Assembly (NCBI GenBank): GCA_016125285.1 | Contig: WGMA01000017.1 | Location: 46,607 to 110,606 of the forward strand | Length of the DNA stretch: 64,000 bases | Direction of reading: 5' to 3' | DNA from: Phycisphaera sp. | GTDB taxonomy: Bacteria; Planctomycetota; Phycisphaerae; Phycisphaerales; Zrk34 | Notes under the pieces: generated by a model | What the model saw: the letters and a program-made list of their open reading frames with translations, nothing else | What the model was told of the DNA's origin: nothing | The model's database searches: none | Shown here: positions 43,520 through 52,070 of the stretch, piece after piece | How positions within the stretch are numbered: position 1 is the stretch's first letter | How the letters are laid out: the number at the start of each line of letters is the position of its first letter | Program-made: the position numbers and the translations under genes

Positions 43520-43525
43520 GACCAC

Positions 43526-43531
43526 ATTGTA
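43526..43531 (-). promoter_or_regulatory. -10 box for a leaderless transcript
   Basis: TACAAT on the minus strand; the expected start is 43519, the A of the ATG. The -35 region would lie inside the repeat arm at 43538-43563. Confidence 0.5.
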
Positions 43532-43537
43532 TCCCTG

Positions 43538-43615
43538 TTTAGCGACGGCCCGCAGGGCCGTGCGATATTGTGCACTGGGGTGGGTCAAAGCACGGCCCTG
43601 CGGGCCGTCGCTAAA
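43538..43615. repeat. Perfect 26-bp inverted repeat (BIME-like)
   Basis: The arm TTTAGCGACGGCCCGCAGGG and on to GCCGTGC (43538-43563) is repeated exactly in inverse orientation at 43590-43615, with 26 nt between. Each arm is itself a palindrome (CGGCCCGCAGGGCCG with a short centre), the layout of paired REP elements. It lies between a glycosylase gene and the next membrane protein gene, both on the minus strand. Confidence 0.8.
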
Positions 43616-43629
43616 CACGCGAGCGCGTG

Positions 43630-44556
43630 TCATTTGAGCTTCGACGCGGTGAACGCCGTGTGATCCTCTTCGGTCCACTGCTGGGCCGGGCCGACGTGGG
43701 ACTGGTAGTCGCCCCACAGCTCGAACCAGTACGCGAGGAACTGGTACGGCGCAAAGCCGTCGTAATGCTTGTGGGCGATCTTCGCGATCTCGGGCAGCTC
43801 GCCGTGCACGTCGTGGGTCTGGCGGAAGTGGCGGACGGTTTCGGTGTCGACGGGCAGGCGGTCGTAGTGCCCGAGCAGTTGGAGCATGTTCGCCGCGGCG
43901 TACGGGCCGATGCCGTGGATCGCCAGCAGCGCGTCGTAGAGTTCGTCCGTGGTGCGGTCGACGTGCTCGAACCACGCCAGGTCGAGCCGCCCGGCTTCGA
44001 CGTCGCGCGCGAGGCGGATGATGCGCTCGGCGCGGTAGCCGACGCGGCAGACCTTCTTGAGCCGGGCGGGCGTCCACTTCGCCAACTCGCCCGGCGTGGG
44101 AAAGTCACCGCCCGTCCCGACGTGCGCGCACAGCAGGCGGTTCATGTTCACCGTGTTCGGCCAGGCGACGTTGCACGACGTGATCGTCTTGACGATGTCC
44201 TCGAACAGCGTGGGCGAGCGGTAGGTGCGGTCGAACTTCGCCCTCGCCGCGGCGGGGTTGAGCCGGCGCCACGCGGCGAAATCCTCGTCGAGGCGGAACA
44301 CGCGGGCGACCTGCTGTTTGAGCACGGCGTGATCGGCCCGCGCAACGGTCACGTCACAGGCGACGCGCAGCGTGCGTGCGGCGGGCTGGGTGATACGGGC
44401 GTGGACGACGCGGCCGGCGCGCGTGCGGAGCGGGCGGTGCAACGTGCGCGTGTCGTTGTCCCACACCGTCGGCGCGAGGATGAAGTAGCCGTAGCTGCAC
44501 ACGGCGTGGGCGAGGCTGAAACGCGGCGGCAGCGGCAGCGTGAGCGTGGTGGGCAT
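43630..44556 (-). CDS. HhH-GPD family DNA glycosylase
   Basis: 308 residues from ATG 44556. The N-terminal beta domain is AlkA/OGG-like. The helix-hairpin-helix motif IHGIGPYAAANMLQLLGHYD is followed by LPVDTET with the catalytic Asp. The HhH position that is Lys in bifunctional OGG1/Nth enzymes is Tyr here, so I expect a monofunctional base glycosylase. The motif TLFEDIVKTITSCNVAWPNT fits the HhH-GPD group found in planctomycetes and plants. It removes damaged bases in base-excision repair; the lesion is unknown. Leaderless start: TATACT at 44563-44568. Confidence 0.85.
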   Translation of the reverse strand: MPTTLTLPLPPRFSLAHAVCSYGYFILAPTVWDNDTRTLHRPLRTRAGRVVHARITQPAARTLRVACDVTVARADHAVLKQQVARVFRLDEDFAAWRRLNPAAARAKFDRTYRSPTLFEDIVKTITSCNVAWPNTVNMNRLLCAHVGTGGDFPTPGELAKWTPARLKKVCRVGYRAERIIRLARDVEAGRLDLAWFEHVDRTTDELYDALLAIHGIGPYAAANMLQLLGHYDRLPVDTETVRHFRQTHDVHGELPEIAKIAHKHYDGFAPYQFLAYWFELWGDYQSHVGPAQQWTEEDHTAFTASKLK

Positions 44557-44562
44557 GGGGAG

Positions 44563-44568
44563 AGTATA
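44563..44568 (-). promoter_or_regulatory. -10 box for a leaderless transcript
   Basis: TATACT on the minus strand; the expected start is 44556, the A of the glycosylase ATG. Confidence 0.5.
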
Positions 44569-44577
44569 CGGACCGGC

Positions 44578-44716
44578 AATGACGAACGACGAAATTCGAA
44601 TGACGAATCAATCACCAATGACCGAACGTTCAAGTCAGATCAGGCCGAGCGTGGCACGTTTGGAGCATTCGGGATTTGAGCACTGATTCGTCATTCGAAT
44701 TTCGTCATTCGTCATT
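44578..44716. repeat. Long imperfect foldback (32-bp arms)
   Basis: The arm at 44578-44609 (AATGACGAACGACGAAATTC and on) is repeated inversely at 44685-44716 with one mismatch, and 75 bp lie between. The arms are AT-rich (GACGAA/TTCGTC and ATTCGAAT), unlike the GC-rich palindromes elsewhere. The whole fills the gap between divergent glycosylase and bifunctional nuclease genes. Confidence 0.7.
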
Positions 44717-44790
44717 CTCGTCTCGCCGCGCCTTGCAGCCCGTGCATGGACGAATGACAATGCAATCACCACCCTCCCGGGAGCACGCCG

Positions 44791-45189
44791 ATGACCGACG
44801 TACGCATGGAACTGTCGCGGATCCTGATCACCGAGACGCAGGACTACCAGCTGATCGAGCTGCGTGAGGTGGACGGCGAGCGGAAGTTCCCGATCGTCAT
44901 CGGCATCTACGAGGCCGCGGCGATCGAGCGCCGGCTCAAGCACCTCGAGGTCTCCCGACCGCAGACGCACGAACTGCTCGCCAGCGTCATCGAACACCTC
45001 GGCGGCCGGCTCGACCGCATCGTCATCACCGACCTCAAGGAACACACGTTCTTCGCTTCGCTCGTCATCGACCAGGACGGCGACGAGGTCGAGGTCGACA
45101 GCCGCCCCTCCGACGCGATCGCGCTGGGCATCGCCAACAACGTGCCGATCTACGTCGCCGAGCATGTCCTCGACGCCGCGGCGACCTAA
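44791..45189 (+). CDS. Bifunctional nuclease family protein (BFN/DUF151)
   Basis: 132 residues from ATG 44791, with GGGAG about 9 nt upstream. The family pattern is complete: PIVIGIYEAAAIERRL, RPQTHELLASVIEHLGG, and VDSRPSDAIALGIANNVPIYV near the end. The family was first described as plant bifunctional RNase/DNase proteins; in bacteria most members are small single-domain proteins of uncertain physiological role. The sulfatase gene follows 8 bp after the stop codon. Confidence 0.85.
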   Translation: MTDVRMELSRILITETQDYQLIELREVDGERKFPIVIGIYEAAAIERRLKHLEVSRPQTHELLASVIEHLGGRLDRIVITDLKEHTFFASLVIDQDGDEVEVDSRPSDAIALGIANNVPIYVAEHVLDAAAT

Positions 45190-45197
45190 ACTCCCGC

Positions 45198-46595
45198 ATG
45201 CATCACCCCATCTCCAATCGTCAGGCACTCGTGGTCGCGAGCGTCATGCTGCTCGCGGCGCTCGCGTCGATCGTGAACGCCCAGCAGCCCAACGCGCACG
45301 ATCGGCCAAATCTCATCGTGATCTTCACCGACGACCAGACGTTCGGCGGGATCGGATACAACAACCCGGACCTCAAGACGCCGCACCTCGACGCGCTGGC
45401 GCGTTCGGGGCTGATCATCGAGCGAGCGTACGTGGCGAGCCCGATCTGCGCCGCGAGCCGGGCGTCGATGATGTCCGGCGTGTTCCCGCAGCAGCACGGC
45501 GTGATCTCGCTGGCCAGGGGCAACTTCAAGCGTTACCACACCGGCGGCGACCGCGCCGACCTGACCCTCGCCCATCAGCTGCACGCGCTGGGATACACCA
45601 CCGGGTTCTACGGCAAGTCGCACATCGGCAAGCCGACCGATTACGGATTCGACGTCGGCGAGGAAATCGGGCAGCACGATGACGTGCCGACGTTCGCGAA
45701 GGCCGAGCAGTTTCTGCGCGACCGGGCGACGAAGGACAAGCCGTTCTTTCTGTGGGTCGCGCCGCACCAGCCACACGTGCCGCTGCTGCCCGATCAACGC
45801 TGGCTCGACCTGTACGACCCGGCGAAGCTGACGCTGCCGGGCAACTTCCGCGAGCAGCCCACGGCCGAGAGCATCAACAACCAGGGCCGGCCGGGTGAGG
45901 ACTACTACCGCGACTCGAAATACACGAAGAATTACAAGAACCTGCCCGCAGGCCCGCCGCGCGACGAGCCGACGATCCGTGAGTTCATCCACGCGTACTA
46001 CGCCGTGATCAGCCACCTCGATGACCAGGTCGGCCATCTCGTCAAACAGCTCGACGAGTCGGGCCTGCGTAAGAACACGGTTATCGTGTACCTGGCCGAC
46101 AACGGCTACCACCTCGGCAGCCACGGCCTGGGCAACAAGATCACGATGCACGAGGAGTCGGTGCGCGTGCCGATGTTCATCACCGGGCCGGGCGCTCCCG
46201 CGGGGCGGCGGACGAAGGCGCTGGTGTCGAGCCTCGACGTCTACCCGACGCTGCTCGAGCTCGCGAGCGCCAAGACGATGCCGGAACAGCTCATGGGCAA
46301 ATCGCTCGTGCCGCTGCTGCGTGACCCCGACAGCCAGGTGCGCGACACGGTGTTCAGCGAGTGCGTCGGCGTCGGCGGCAAGCCCGGCGAGGGCCACCGC
46401 ATGGCGCGCGGCGACACGTGGAAGTACGTCCTGACCGGCGCCAACGAGCCGTACGTTTTCAACGAGCGCGACGATCCCAGCGAGCTGAAGAACCGCATCA
46501 CCGACCCCGCCGGCGCCGAAGCCGCCTCGGCCCTGCGCGCCCAGCTCGTGAAGTGGATGGGGCAGATCAGCGACCGGTCGGTGCCGCAGAACTGA
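45198..46595 (+). CDS. Secreted sulfatase (Cys-type, CAASR signature)
   Basis: 465 residues with a signal peptide (about 1-28, ending ASIVNA). The core motifs are present: metal-binding Asp pair in IFTDDQTFGG, the active-site signature ICAASRASMMSGVFP (Cys84; Ala replaces the usual Pro), GFYGKSHIGKP with the active-site Lys, and VYLADNGYHLGSHG. It should remove sulfate from polysaccharides after formylglycine formation. ATG 45198 has no ribosome site and lies only 8 bp after the previous stop, so translation may depend on coupling. An internal ATG at 45246 is possible but would cut the signal peptide. Confidence 0.9.
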   Translation: MHHPISNRQALVVASVMLLAALASIVNAQQPNAHDRPNLIVIFTDDQTFGGIGYNNPDLKTPHLDALARSGLIIERAYVASPICAASRASMMSGVFPQQHGVISLARGNFKRYHTGGDRADLTLAHQLHALGYTTGFYGKSHIGKPTDYGFDVGEEIGQHDDVPTFAKAEQFLRDRATKDKPFFLWVAPHQPHVPLLPDQRWLDLYDPAKLTLPGNFREQPTAESINNQGRPGEDYYRDSKYTKNYKNLPAGPPRDEPTIREFIHAYYAVISHLDDQVGHLVKQLDESGLRKNTVIVYLADNGYHLGSHGLGNKITMHEESVRVPMFITGPGAPAGRRTKALVSSLDVYPTLLELASAKTMPEQLMGKSLVPLLRDPDSQVRDTVFSECVGVGGKPGEGHRMARGDTWKYVLTGANEPYVFNERDDPSELKNRITDPAGAEAASALRAQLVKWMGQISDRSVPQN

Positions 46596-46623
46596 TATGC
46601 CCCCGCGACCTCGGCGGCTCAGC

Positions 46624-47340
46624 TTACTTGTTCAATGCTTCCTTGATCACCCGCGCCACCTCCGCGCCGAGCTTGGCGTAACCGTCCTTGTTGTAGTGGA
46701 CGTTGGCGGGCAGCTGGATCTCTTTGAGGATCGGCATGGCGTAGCCGTAGAGGTCGTGCGTGGGGATGTGGTGCTTCTTCATCACCGCGGCGGCGGCTTC
46801 GTTGTACTTCGCGACGTCGGCGGGGACGCGGCCCTTGGCGCCCTCGGGCACGGGCGTGGTGTTGCGCCAGATCAGCTTCGCGCCGGTCTTCTCCATCCGC
46901 TGCACGAGCTTCTCGAGGTTCGCGGCGTACTGATCGACGGGGACCTGCTGATGGCCCTTGTCGATGTCGGTGATGGTGCCCTTGTCGTCGCAGTACTTCA
47001 GGTCGTGCAGGCCGAAGTTGAAGTGGATCACGTCCCACTTGCCGGCGGGCGTGTCGGGGTCGCCGAGCCAGGCGTCGATGCCTTCGAGGCCGCGCGTCGT
47101 CGGGCCGCAGTTCGTCGGCGGGCGGTGGACGTTCGCCACGCCCTTGAGGTCTTCGCGGACGTCGAGCGTGTAGCCGATCGAGATCGAGTCGCCGATGATC
47201 ATGACGCGCGGCAGCTTGGGGTCGTCGGTGATGGGTGCGTAGGGGTTGGGCTTCTTGTCCGCGGCGTGAAGCGGCGCGGCGGTCGCGGCGATGAGGGTCA
47301 GCAGCATCGTGAGCACGACGAGGGTCGAACGGGTCAGCAT
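46624..47340 (-). CDS. Secreted SGNH-family hydrolase
   Basis: 238 residues from ATG 47340, with CGGAGA 6 nt upstream. A signal peptide ([20 protein letters not shown]) leads to the SGNH core: [18 protein letters not shown] with catalytic Ser, [10 protein letters not shown] (Asn replaced by His in the Asn block), [12 protein letters not shown], and [13 protein letters not shown] with the catalytic Asp/His pair. The protein probably removes acetyl or acyl groups from polysaccharides in the periplasm. It converges on the upstream sulfatase. Confidence 0.85.
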   Translation of the reverse strand: MLTRSTLVVLTMLLTLIAATAAPLHAADKKPNPYAPITDDPKLPRVMIIGDSISIGYTLDVREDLKGVANVHRPPTNCGPTTRGLEGIDAWLGDPDTPAGKWDVIHFNFGLHDLKYCDDKGTITDIDKGHQQVPVDQYAANLEKLVQRMEKTGAKLIWRNTTPVPEGAKGRVPADVAKYNEAAAAVMKKHHIPTHDLYGYAMPILKEIQLPANVHYNKDGYAKLGAEVARVIKEALNK

Positions 47341-47402
47341 CGGTATCTCCGTGTGGGGATGAGGAATGTCGCGACCACAGTGTAGCGCGATCACGTGGCG
47401 TG

Positions 47403-48275
47403 TCACGTGGCGTCGGTCGAGTCGGGCGGCGTGTCGGTCGGGGCGTCGGGCATGCCGCCGAACGCGAAGGCGTTCTTGCCGCGGTGTTTGGCGTCGAGCA
47501 GGCGGATGTCGGCGATCTCGATGAGCTGCTCGGCCGAGTCGGCGTCGTCGGGGAAGCGCGCCAGCCCGCCGGACACGGTGAGCGCGCCGCGTGCGTTTCG
47601 CCCGAGACGCGGGAAGCGGTGGTCGGCGATGGCGCGGCGGAACCGCGCGGTGGCGCGGTAGACGTCGTGCGGGTGGGCGCTGCCGGTCTCGCGGCGCGGC
47701 TCGGCGTCCCAGAAGATCACCGCGAACTCGTCGCCGCCGATGCGTGCGACGATGTCGTGCGCGCGGACCGACGACTGCATCAGCAACGCCGTGTCACGCA
47801 GCACCTCGTCGCCCGCCGGGTGCCCGTACGTCTCGTTGTAGTCCTTGAGGTTGTCGACGTCGAACAGCAGCAGCGTGACGCTCCGGCCCTCGCGGCCGGC
47901 GAAGTCGACGAGGCGGTGGAGCTCGGTGTCGAACATGCGGCGGTTCCACACGCCGGTCAGCGCGTCGCGCTTCGCCTCGGCGTTGAGCCGCTCGATGCGG
48001 TCGGCGAGCTGGAGCCAGCGGGTCATCCAGGCCGCGTGCGCGCGCAGCGTGTCGGCGGGGATGTCGTCGCTGGCGAGGTAGCCGTAGCGTGCGGCGCCGT
48101 CGATCAGCTCGACACACGCGGCGGCCGAGGCGTCGTGCGTCGCAACCCACCGCGCCGCGCCACCCGCGCGTTGTGCGATCGTCGCCACGGCCGCGTCACG
48201 CAGCCTCGACGGGTCGTTCAGCAGCGTCGCGACGAGGTGCTCGTCGCCGGGGGTGTTGATGGGCGGGTTGGTCAT
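47403..48275 (-). CDS. GGDEF-domain diguanylate cyclase
   Basis: 290 residues from ATG 48275. An N-terminal helical part (about 1-105) has no known domain. The GGDEF domain (about 110-270) is complete: [40 protein letters not shown], and [14 protein letters not shown] with the GGDEF signature, and [12 protein letters not shown]. No RxxD I-site is visible four residues before GGDEF. It makes cyclic di-GMP and is soluble. It is divergent from the cysteine desulfurase-like gene. TACAAT at 48286-48291 would start the transcript 4 nt before the ATG. Confidence 0.9.
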   Translation of the reverse strand: MTNPPINTPGDEHLVATLLNDPSRLRDAAVATIAQRAGGAARWVATHDASAAACVELIDGAARYGYLASDDIPADTLRAHAAWMTRWLQLADRIERLNAEAKRDALTGVWNRRMFDTELHRLVDFAGREGRSVTLLLFDVDNLKDYNETYGHPAGDEVLRDTALLMQSSVRAHDIVARIGGDEFAVIFWDAEPRRETGSAHPHDVYRATARFRRAIADHRFPRLGRNARGALTVSGGLARFPDDADSAEQLIEIADIRLLDAKHRGKNAFAFGGMPDAPTDTPPDSTDAT

Positions 48276-48285
48276 CGGCGAGTGC

Positions 48286-48291
48286 ATTGTA
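48286..48291 (-). promoter_or_regulatory. -10 box for a near-leaderless transcript
   Basis: TACAAT on the minus strand; the expected start is 48279, 4 nt before the diguanylate cyclase ATG. Confidence 0.45.
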
Positions 48292-48400
48292 TAAGAAGTT
48301 GGAGCTCGGAACGCGGATCTCAGAACCGGTGCGTGCGTACGCACGCCGCGCGCGGTTTGGCGTGGAGACGGCCGGGTTCCGCGTTCATTCGACGATCCGT

Positions 48401-48406
48401 TACAAT
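48401..48406 (+). promoter_or_regulatory. Probable -10 box of the cysteine desulfurase-like gene
   Basis: TACAAT gives a leader of about 30 nt before ATG 48443. It is divergent from the -10 box at 48286. Confidence 0.5.
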
Positions 48407-48442
48407 GATCGCCGCACGACACGAACGACCGAGATTTTTCGC

Positions 48443-49651
48443 ATGACCGCACCGCGACGCATCTACATGGACAACGCCGCGACGAGCTTCCCCAAGCCGC
48501 CGGCGGTGCACGAGGCGATGGCGCAGTACGCCGCGGAGCTCGGCGCGTCGCCGGGACGCGGCTCGTACCGCGAGTCCGTCGAGGCGGGCAAGCTGCTGGA
48601 CCGCTGCCGGCAGCGCATCAACACGCTGATCGGCGGCGCCGACCCCGACCACGTCGTCTTCACGCTCAACTGCACCGACGCGCTGAACCACGCGATCCGC
48701 GGCATCGTGTGGGCCGACGCGTCGCGCCCCCGCCACCTGATCACCACCGATCTCGACCACAACTCGATCCTCCGCCCGTTCAACGCGCTGTGCCGCCACG
48801 ATCACATCTCACAGACACGCGTGCCGGTCGATCCGCGCACGGGCCTGGTGGACCCCGATGACATCCGCCGCGCCATCACGCCCCACACGTGCCTCATCGC
48901 CACGCTGCACGGGTCGAACGTGACGGGCGCCGTGCAGGACATCGCCGCGATCGGCGCGATCGCGCGCGACCACGACGTGCTGTACTGCGTCGACGCCGCG
49001 CAGACGCTCGGGCACACGCCCGTCGACGTCGACGCGATGCACATCGACCTGCTCGCCGCGCCCGGTCACAAGGGCCTGCTCGGCCCGCTCGGCACCGGCT
49101 TCCTCTACATCCGCCCCGGCGTCGAGCGGCACATGACCACCATCCGCGAGGGCGGCACCGGCTCGGTCTCTGAGCTCGACACGCAGCCCGACTTCATGCC
49201 CGACCGCTTCGAGCCCGGCAGCCACAACACCATCGGCATCGTCGGCCTCGACGCCGGCGTCGGCCACATCCTTGCCGAGTCCGTCGACACGCTGCACGCG
49301 CACGAGCAGCGACTCGTCCGCCTGTTCCTCGACGCGCTCGACGCCGCTGACACGCCCGGCCTGCACCTCTACGGACCGCCCACGCCCGACCACCGCTGCG
49401 GCGTGTTCTCCATCCGCATCGACGGCTACGACGCGCCGGTCGACCTGTCCGCCGCGCTCGAGGCCGACTTCGGCGTGCTGACACGCTCGGGCCTGCACTG
49501 TGCGCCGGGCGCGCACGCGACGATCGGCACGGCGTCGCTGGGCGGCACGACGCGCCTGAGCTTCGGGCCGTACCTGACCGACGACGACGTGCGCCACGCC
49601 GCGGACGCGATCGCGTCGCTGTGCCGGCTCAAGGCGACCGCGGGCGTGTAG
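48443..49651 (+). CDS. Cysteine desulfurase-family PLP aminotransferase (class V)
   Basis: 402 residues from ATG 48443. It matches the desulfurase-related family described as EF2568-like: YMDNAATSFPKPPAVHEAM at the start, FTLNCTDALNHAI, YCVDAAQTLGHTPVDV with the PLP-binding Asp, and LAAPGHKGLLGPLGTGFLY with the Schiff-base Lys. Near the end RSGLHCAPGAHATIG carries the conserved Cys expected of the active site. It probably transfers sulfur or cleaves a cysteine-type substrate. Neighbours give no clue to a partner. Confidence 0.88.
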   Translation: MTAPRRIYMDNAATSFPKPPAVHEAMAQYAAELGASPGRGSYRESVEAGKLLDRCRQRINTLIGGADPDHVVFTLNCTDALNHAIRGIVWADASRPRHLITTDLDHNSILRPFNALCRHDHISQTRVPVDPRTGLVDPDDIRRAITPHTCLIATLHGSNVTGAVQDIAAIGAIARDHDVLYCVDAAQTLGHTPVDVDAMHIDLLAAPGHKGLLGPLGTGFLYIRPGVERHMTTIREGGTGSVSELDTQPDFMPDRFEPGSHNTIGIVGLDAGVGHILAESVDTLHAHEQRLVRLFLDALDAADTPGLHLYGPPTPDHRCGVFSIRIDGYDAPVDLSAALEADFGVLTRSGLHCAPGAHATIGTASLGGTTRLSFGPYLTDDDVRHAADAIASLCRLKATAGV

Positions 49652-49658
49652 CGACAAC

Positions 49659-49788
49659 TCCCTCTCCCGCCGGGAGAGGGTTGGGGTGAGGGTTGAGCCT
49701 ATGAACGCGCCGTCAGTTTCACCGACCGTTGCGGCATTCGATGAACCATCCCCCTCACCCAGCCTCTCCGCCACTTGGGGGAGAGGGT
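49659..49788. repeat. Paired CCCTCTCC-type repeats between desulfurase and CPBP genes
   Basis: CCCTCTCCCGCCGGGAGAGGG at about 49660-49680 is followed by TTGGGGTGAGGGT; the region 49749-49788 carries the related inverted form CCCCCTCACCCAGCCTCTCC and on to GGGGGAGAGGG. Related single copies are at 18698-18731 and 62829-62862. The pair could fold together over 130 bp. Confidence 0.65.
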
Positions 49789-49804
49789 TTGTGAGAGCGA
49801 CCGC

Positions 49805-51175
49805 GTGAATACACCGGAAAAAGGCCAATTCGATCAGCCACCCAAGCCACGCCCGAAGGTCGTGCGCGGCCGCACCGAATGGGACGACGACGCGCCGTGG
49901 GAGCAGCCGACCGACAAGCCGACGCCTGACGCCGCGCCGCCCGCCGACGCCGCACCCGCCGACGCGCCCGCTGCGCAGTCCCACAGCGATGGGCCCGACA
50001 CCGCGGACACCGGCGGCGCCGGCGGCGGCTTCAACTGGGACGCGGTGTCCAGCCCCAACGCCGCGCAAGCTGCGCCCGACAAGGACGCCACGCCCCCCGC
50101 GGCTGCGAAGCAGACGGCGCGGGATCACGACACCGCCGCCGATCCCGCCGACGTCTTCGTCCAGCCCACCCCGCCCGACGGCCCGCCGCCGCCGACGCCG
50201 ATGCCGCTCAAGCGTTCCGCCCCACCGCCGTCCTACGACGACGCGGACAACGACACCGACTCCAACGACGCCGCGCCGGTCAACCCGTCGCTCCCCCCGC
50301 CGGCGATCTATCAGCCGGACTACGACACCGGCGCGGCGCGCCCGGTGCAGCGCACGGACTGGTCGGCGCCGGAGAACGCCCCGCTGCCCGCGCCGCAGCA
50401 GATGCCCGAAACCGCGTACGACCCCGAGCGGTACGGCGGGTACGTGCCCGAGGTGAAGCTGCCCAAGCGCGAGATCGAGGGCTTCGTGGTCTGCCCGTGG
50501 ACGCTGGCCGAGACGATCGGCTGGCTGGTCTGCTCGTGGCTGGTGCTGTTCGCGATGTTCTGGTTCGCGTGGCTGGTGCAGGCGGCGATGCTGCTGCTGT
50601 TCGACGCACGCGAACTGCCGCTGGGCATGGTCCTGTTCATCAACACCTGCGTGTTCGCCCTGCTCGCGCCGATGTCCGCCGGCCTGTCGATGATGCGCGG
50701 CTACACCGCCAGCGAATACCTCAACCTCAAGTGGCCGACGTGGAAGCAGACCGCGGTCGGCGTCGCGAGCATCGGCCTGATCTTCCTCGCCGCGACGCTC
50801 CTCGTGCCCGACGACGCGACGCAGGCCTCCGACCGCGTCATGCGCAAGGTCCTCCAGTGGGACGGCGTGCTGCCATTCACGCTCTTTGCCGTCCTCGTCC
50901 TCGCGCCGGTGTGGGAGGAGATCTTCTTCCGCGGCTTCATCTACAAGGGCATCGAGGTCTCGGCGCTGAAGTGGCCCGGGGCGACGATCATCACCGCCGC
51001 GGCCTGGGCCCTGGTGCACATCGACCAGCACGCCGTCGGCATGGCGCTGATCTTCATCATCGGCCTCGCCCTCGGCGCGATCCGCGCGTGGACCGGCTCG
51101 ACGCTGCTGACGATCGGCCTGCACGTGCTGTGGAACACGATGGTCGCCGCCGCGTTCCTCTTCTTCGGCGCCTGA
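49805..51175 (+). CDS. CPBP-family intramembrane metalloprotease with long disordered N-terminus
   Basis: 456 residues from GTG 49805. Residues 1-220 are rich in Pro, Ala and Asp and look disordered. Six to seven membrane helices follow, with the CPBP/CAAX protease motifs: WEEIFFRGFIY (EExxxR), ALVHIDQH (HxxxH-like) and GLHVLWNTMVA (HxxxN). The fold includes Rce1 and bacteriocin-immunity proteins; the substrate here is unknown. The start is not certain: an in-frame TTG at 49775 lies within the upstream repeat and is less likely. Confidence 0.85.
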   Translation: MNTPEKGQFDQPPKPRPKVVRGRTEWDDDAPWEQPTDKPTPDAAPPADAAPADAPAAQSHSDGPDTADTGGAGGGFNWDAVSSPNAAQAAPDKDATPPAAAKQTARDHDTAADPADVFVQPTPPDGPPPPTPMPLKRSAPPPSYDDADNDTDSNDAAPVNPSLPPPAIYQPDYDTGAARPVQRTDWSAPENAPLPAPQQMPETAYDPERYGGYVPEVKLPKREIEGFVVCPWTLAETIGWLVCSWLVLFAMFWFAWLVQAAMLLLFDARELPLGMVLFINTCVFALLAPMSAGLSMMRGYTASEYLNLKWPTWKQTAVGVASIGLIFLAATLLVPDDATQASDRVMRKVLQWDGVLPFTLFAVLVLAPVWEEIFFRGFIYKGIEVSALKWPGATIITAAAWALVHIDQHAVGMALIFIIGLALGAIRAWTGSTLLTIGLHVLWNTMVAAAFLFFGA

Positions 51176-51267
51176 CGCCGCGCGCCTGACCCGCGCCCGA
51201 CAAGCGCATTTGCCTTGACCCCCGTCGGCCCGCGCCGGACAATCGGGGTTTGCGGAGGCCTCACCTC

Positions 51268-51960
51268 ATGACCGACCCCGATTCCTCACGACACGAAGAC
51301 GACGACACGACGCCGATCGGCGCCGACGCCAGCCCCGGCGACGACGAGGACTTCGACCTCACCGAGACCACGCACGAGCCGCCCGACACGTCGGACGACA
51401 CGATCGAGTTCAAGCCGCTGCGCGACGACGAGGACGAAGACGAAGACGACGACATTTCGGCGAACGCGTCGGCCGACGGGTCCGATGAAATCGAAGTGGC
51501 CGCCGACGACACGGTCGACGACGATGACGAAGTCGACGACGACCCGGCCGTCGCCGCGCAGGCCGCGATCGACGAGGACCTCGACGAAGCCGCCGCCGCG
51601 CGGGCCGACGCCGACGCGAACGCCGACGAGCTCGGCGACGCCGCGGCCGACGCCGACGCCCCCCGCCGCAAGCCGCGCCTCGAGATGTCCGGCTCGCTGC
51701 CCGCCGCCGTGCTCATCATCCTCCTGCTGATCAACATCGGAGCCCCCGCGTTCCTCAGCTTCAACATCGAAGTGGTCGACCTCGCGTCGAACGCGACGCC
51801 GGAAGTCGAACCCGCGCCCGCCGCCCCGGCCGTCCCCACGCCGCAGTCCACCGCCCCGCGCCCGGCCCCCAGGCCGCGCCCCGCGCCCACGACGCAACCC
51901 AAGCCCGCCGACAAACCCTCCGGCTCCGGCGGCGGCTTCTTCGGCATCCCCACCAACTGA
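51268..51960 (+). CDS. Acidic single-pass membrane protein
   Basis: 230 residues from ATG 51268, with GGAGG 9 nt upstream. Residues 1-145 are made mainly of Asp, Glu and Ala (for example DEDEDEDDDISANA), followed by one membrane helix (SLPAAVLIILLLINIGAPAF) and a Pro/Ala-rich tail ending SGSGGGFFGIPTN. No family is recognised. It could be an acidic cytoplasmic tether, but the sequence gives no direct function. It follows the CPBP protease on the same strand with a gap of about 90 bp. Confidence 0.6.
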   Translation: MTDPDSSRHEDDDTTPIGADASPGDDEDFDLTETTHEPPDTSDDTIEFKPLRDDEDEDEDDDISANASADGSDEIEVAADDTVDDDDEVDDDPAVAAQAAIDEDLDEAAAARADADANADELGDAAADADAPRRKPRLEMSGSLPAAVLIILLLINIGAPAFLSFNIEVVDLASNATPEVEPAPAAPAVPTPQSTAPRPAPRPRPAPTTQPKPADKPSGSGGGFFGIPTN

Positions 51961-52008
51961 GATACGTCCGCACCCCGCACGCACGTCCGCACCCCGCGCA
52001 AAAATAAA

Positions 52009-52032
52009 GCCCGGGGCAGGCCTGCCCCGGGC
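52009..52032. repeat. REP-like 24-bp palindrome between convergent genes
   Basis: GCCCGGGGCAGG followed by its exact reverse complement CCTGCCCCGGGC. It lies between the stops of the acidic membrane protein and the propeller gene. Just before it, CGTCCGCACCCCGC is directly repeated (about 51965-51999). Confidence 0.8.
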
Positions 52033-52070
52033 ATACACGTTCGCACCTCAGCGCATCCCCCGCGCATCAC

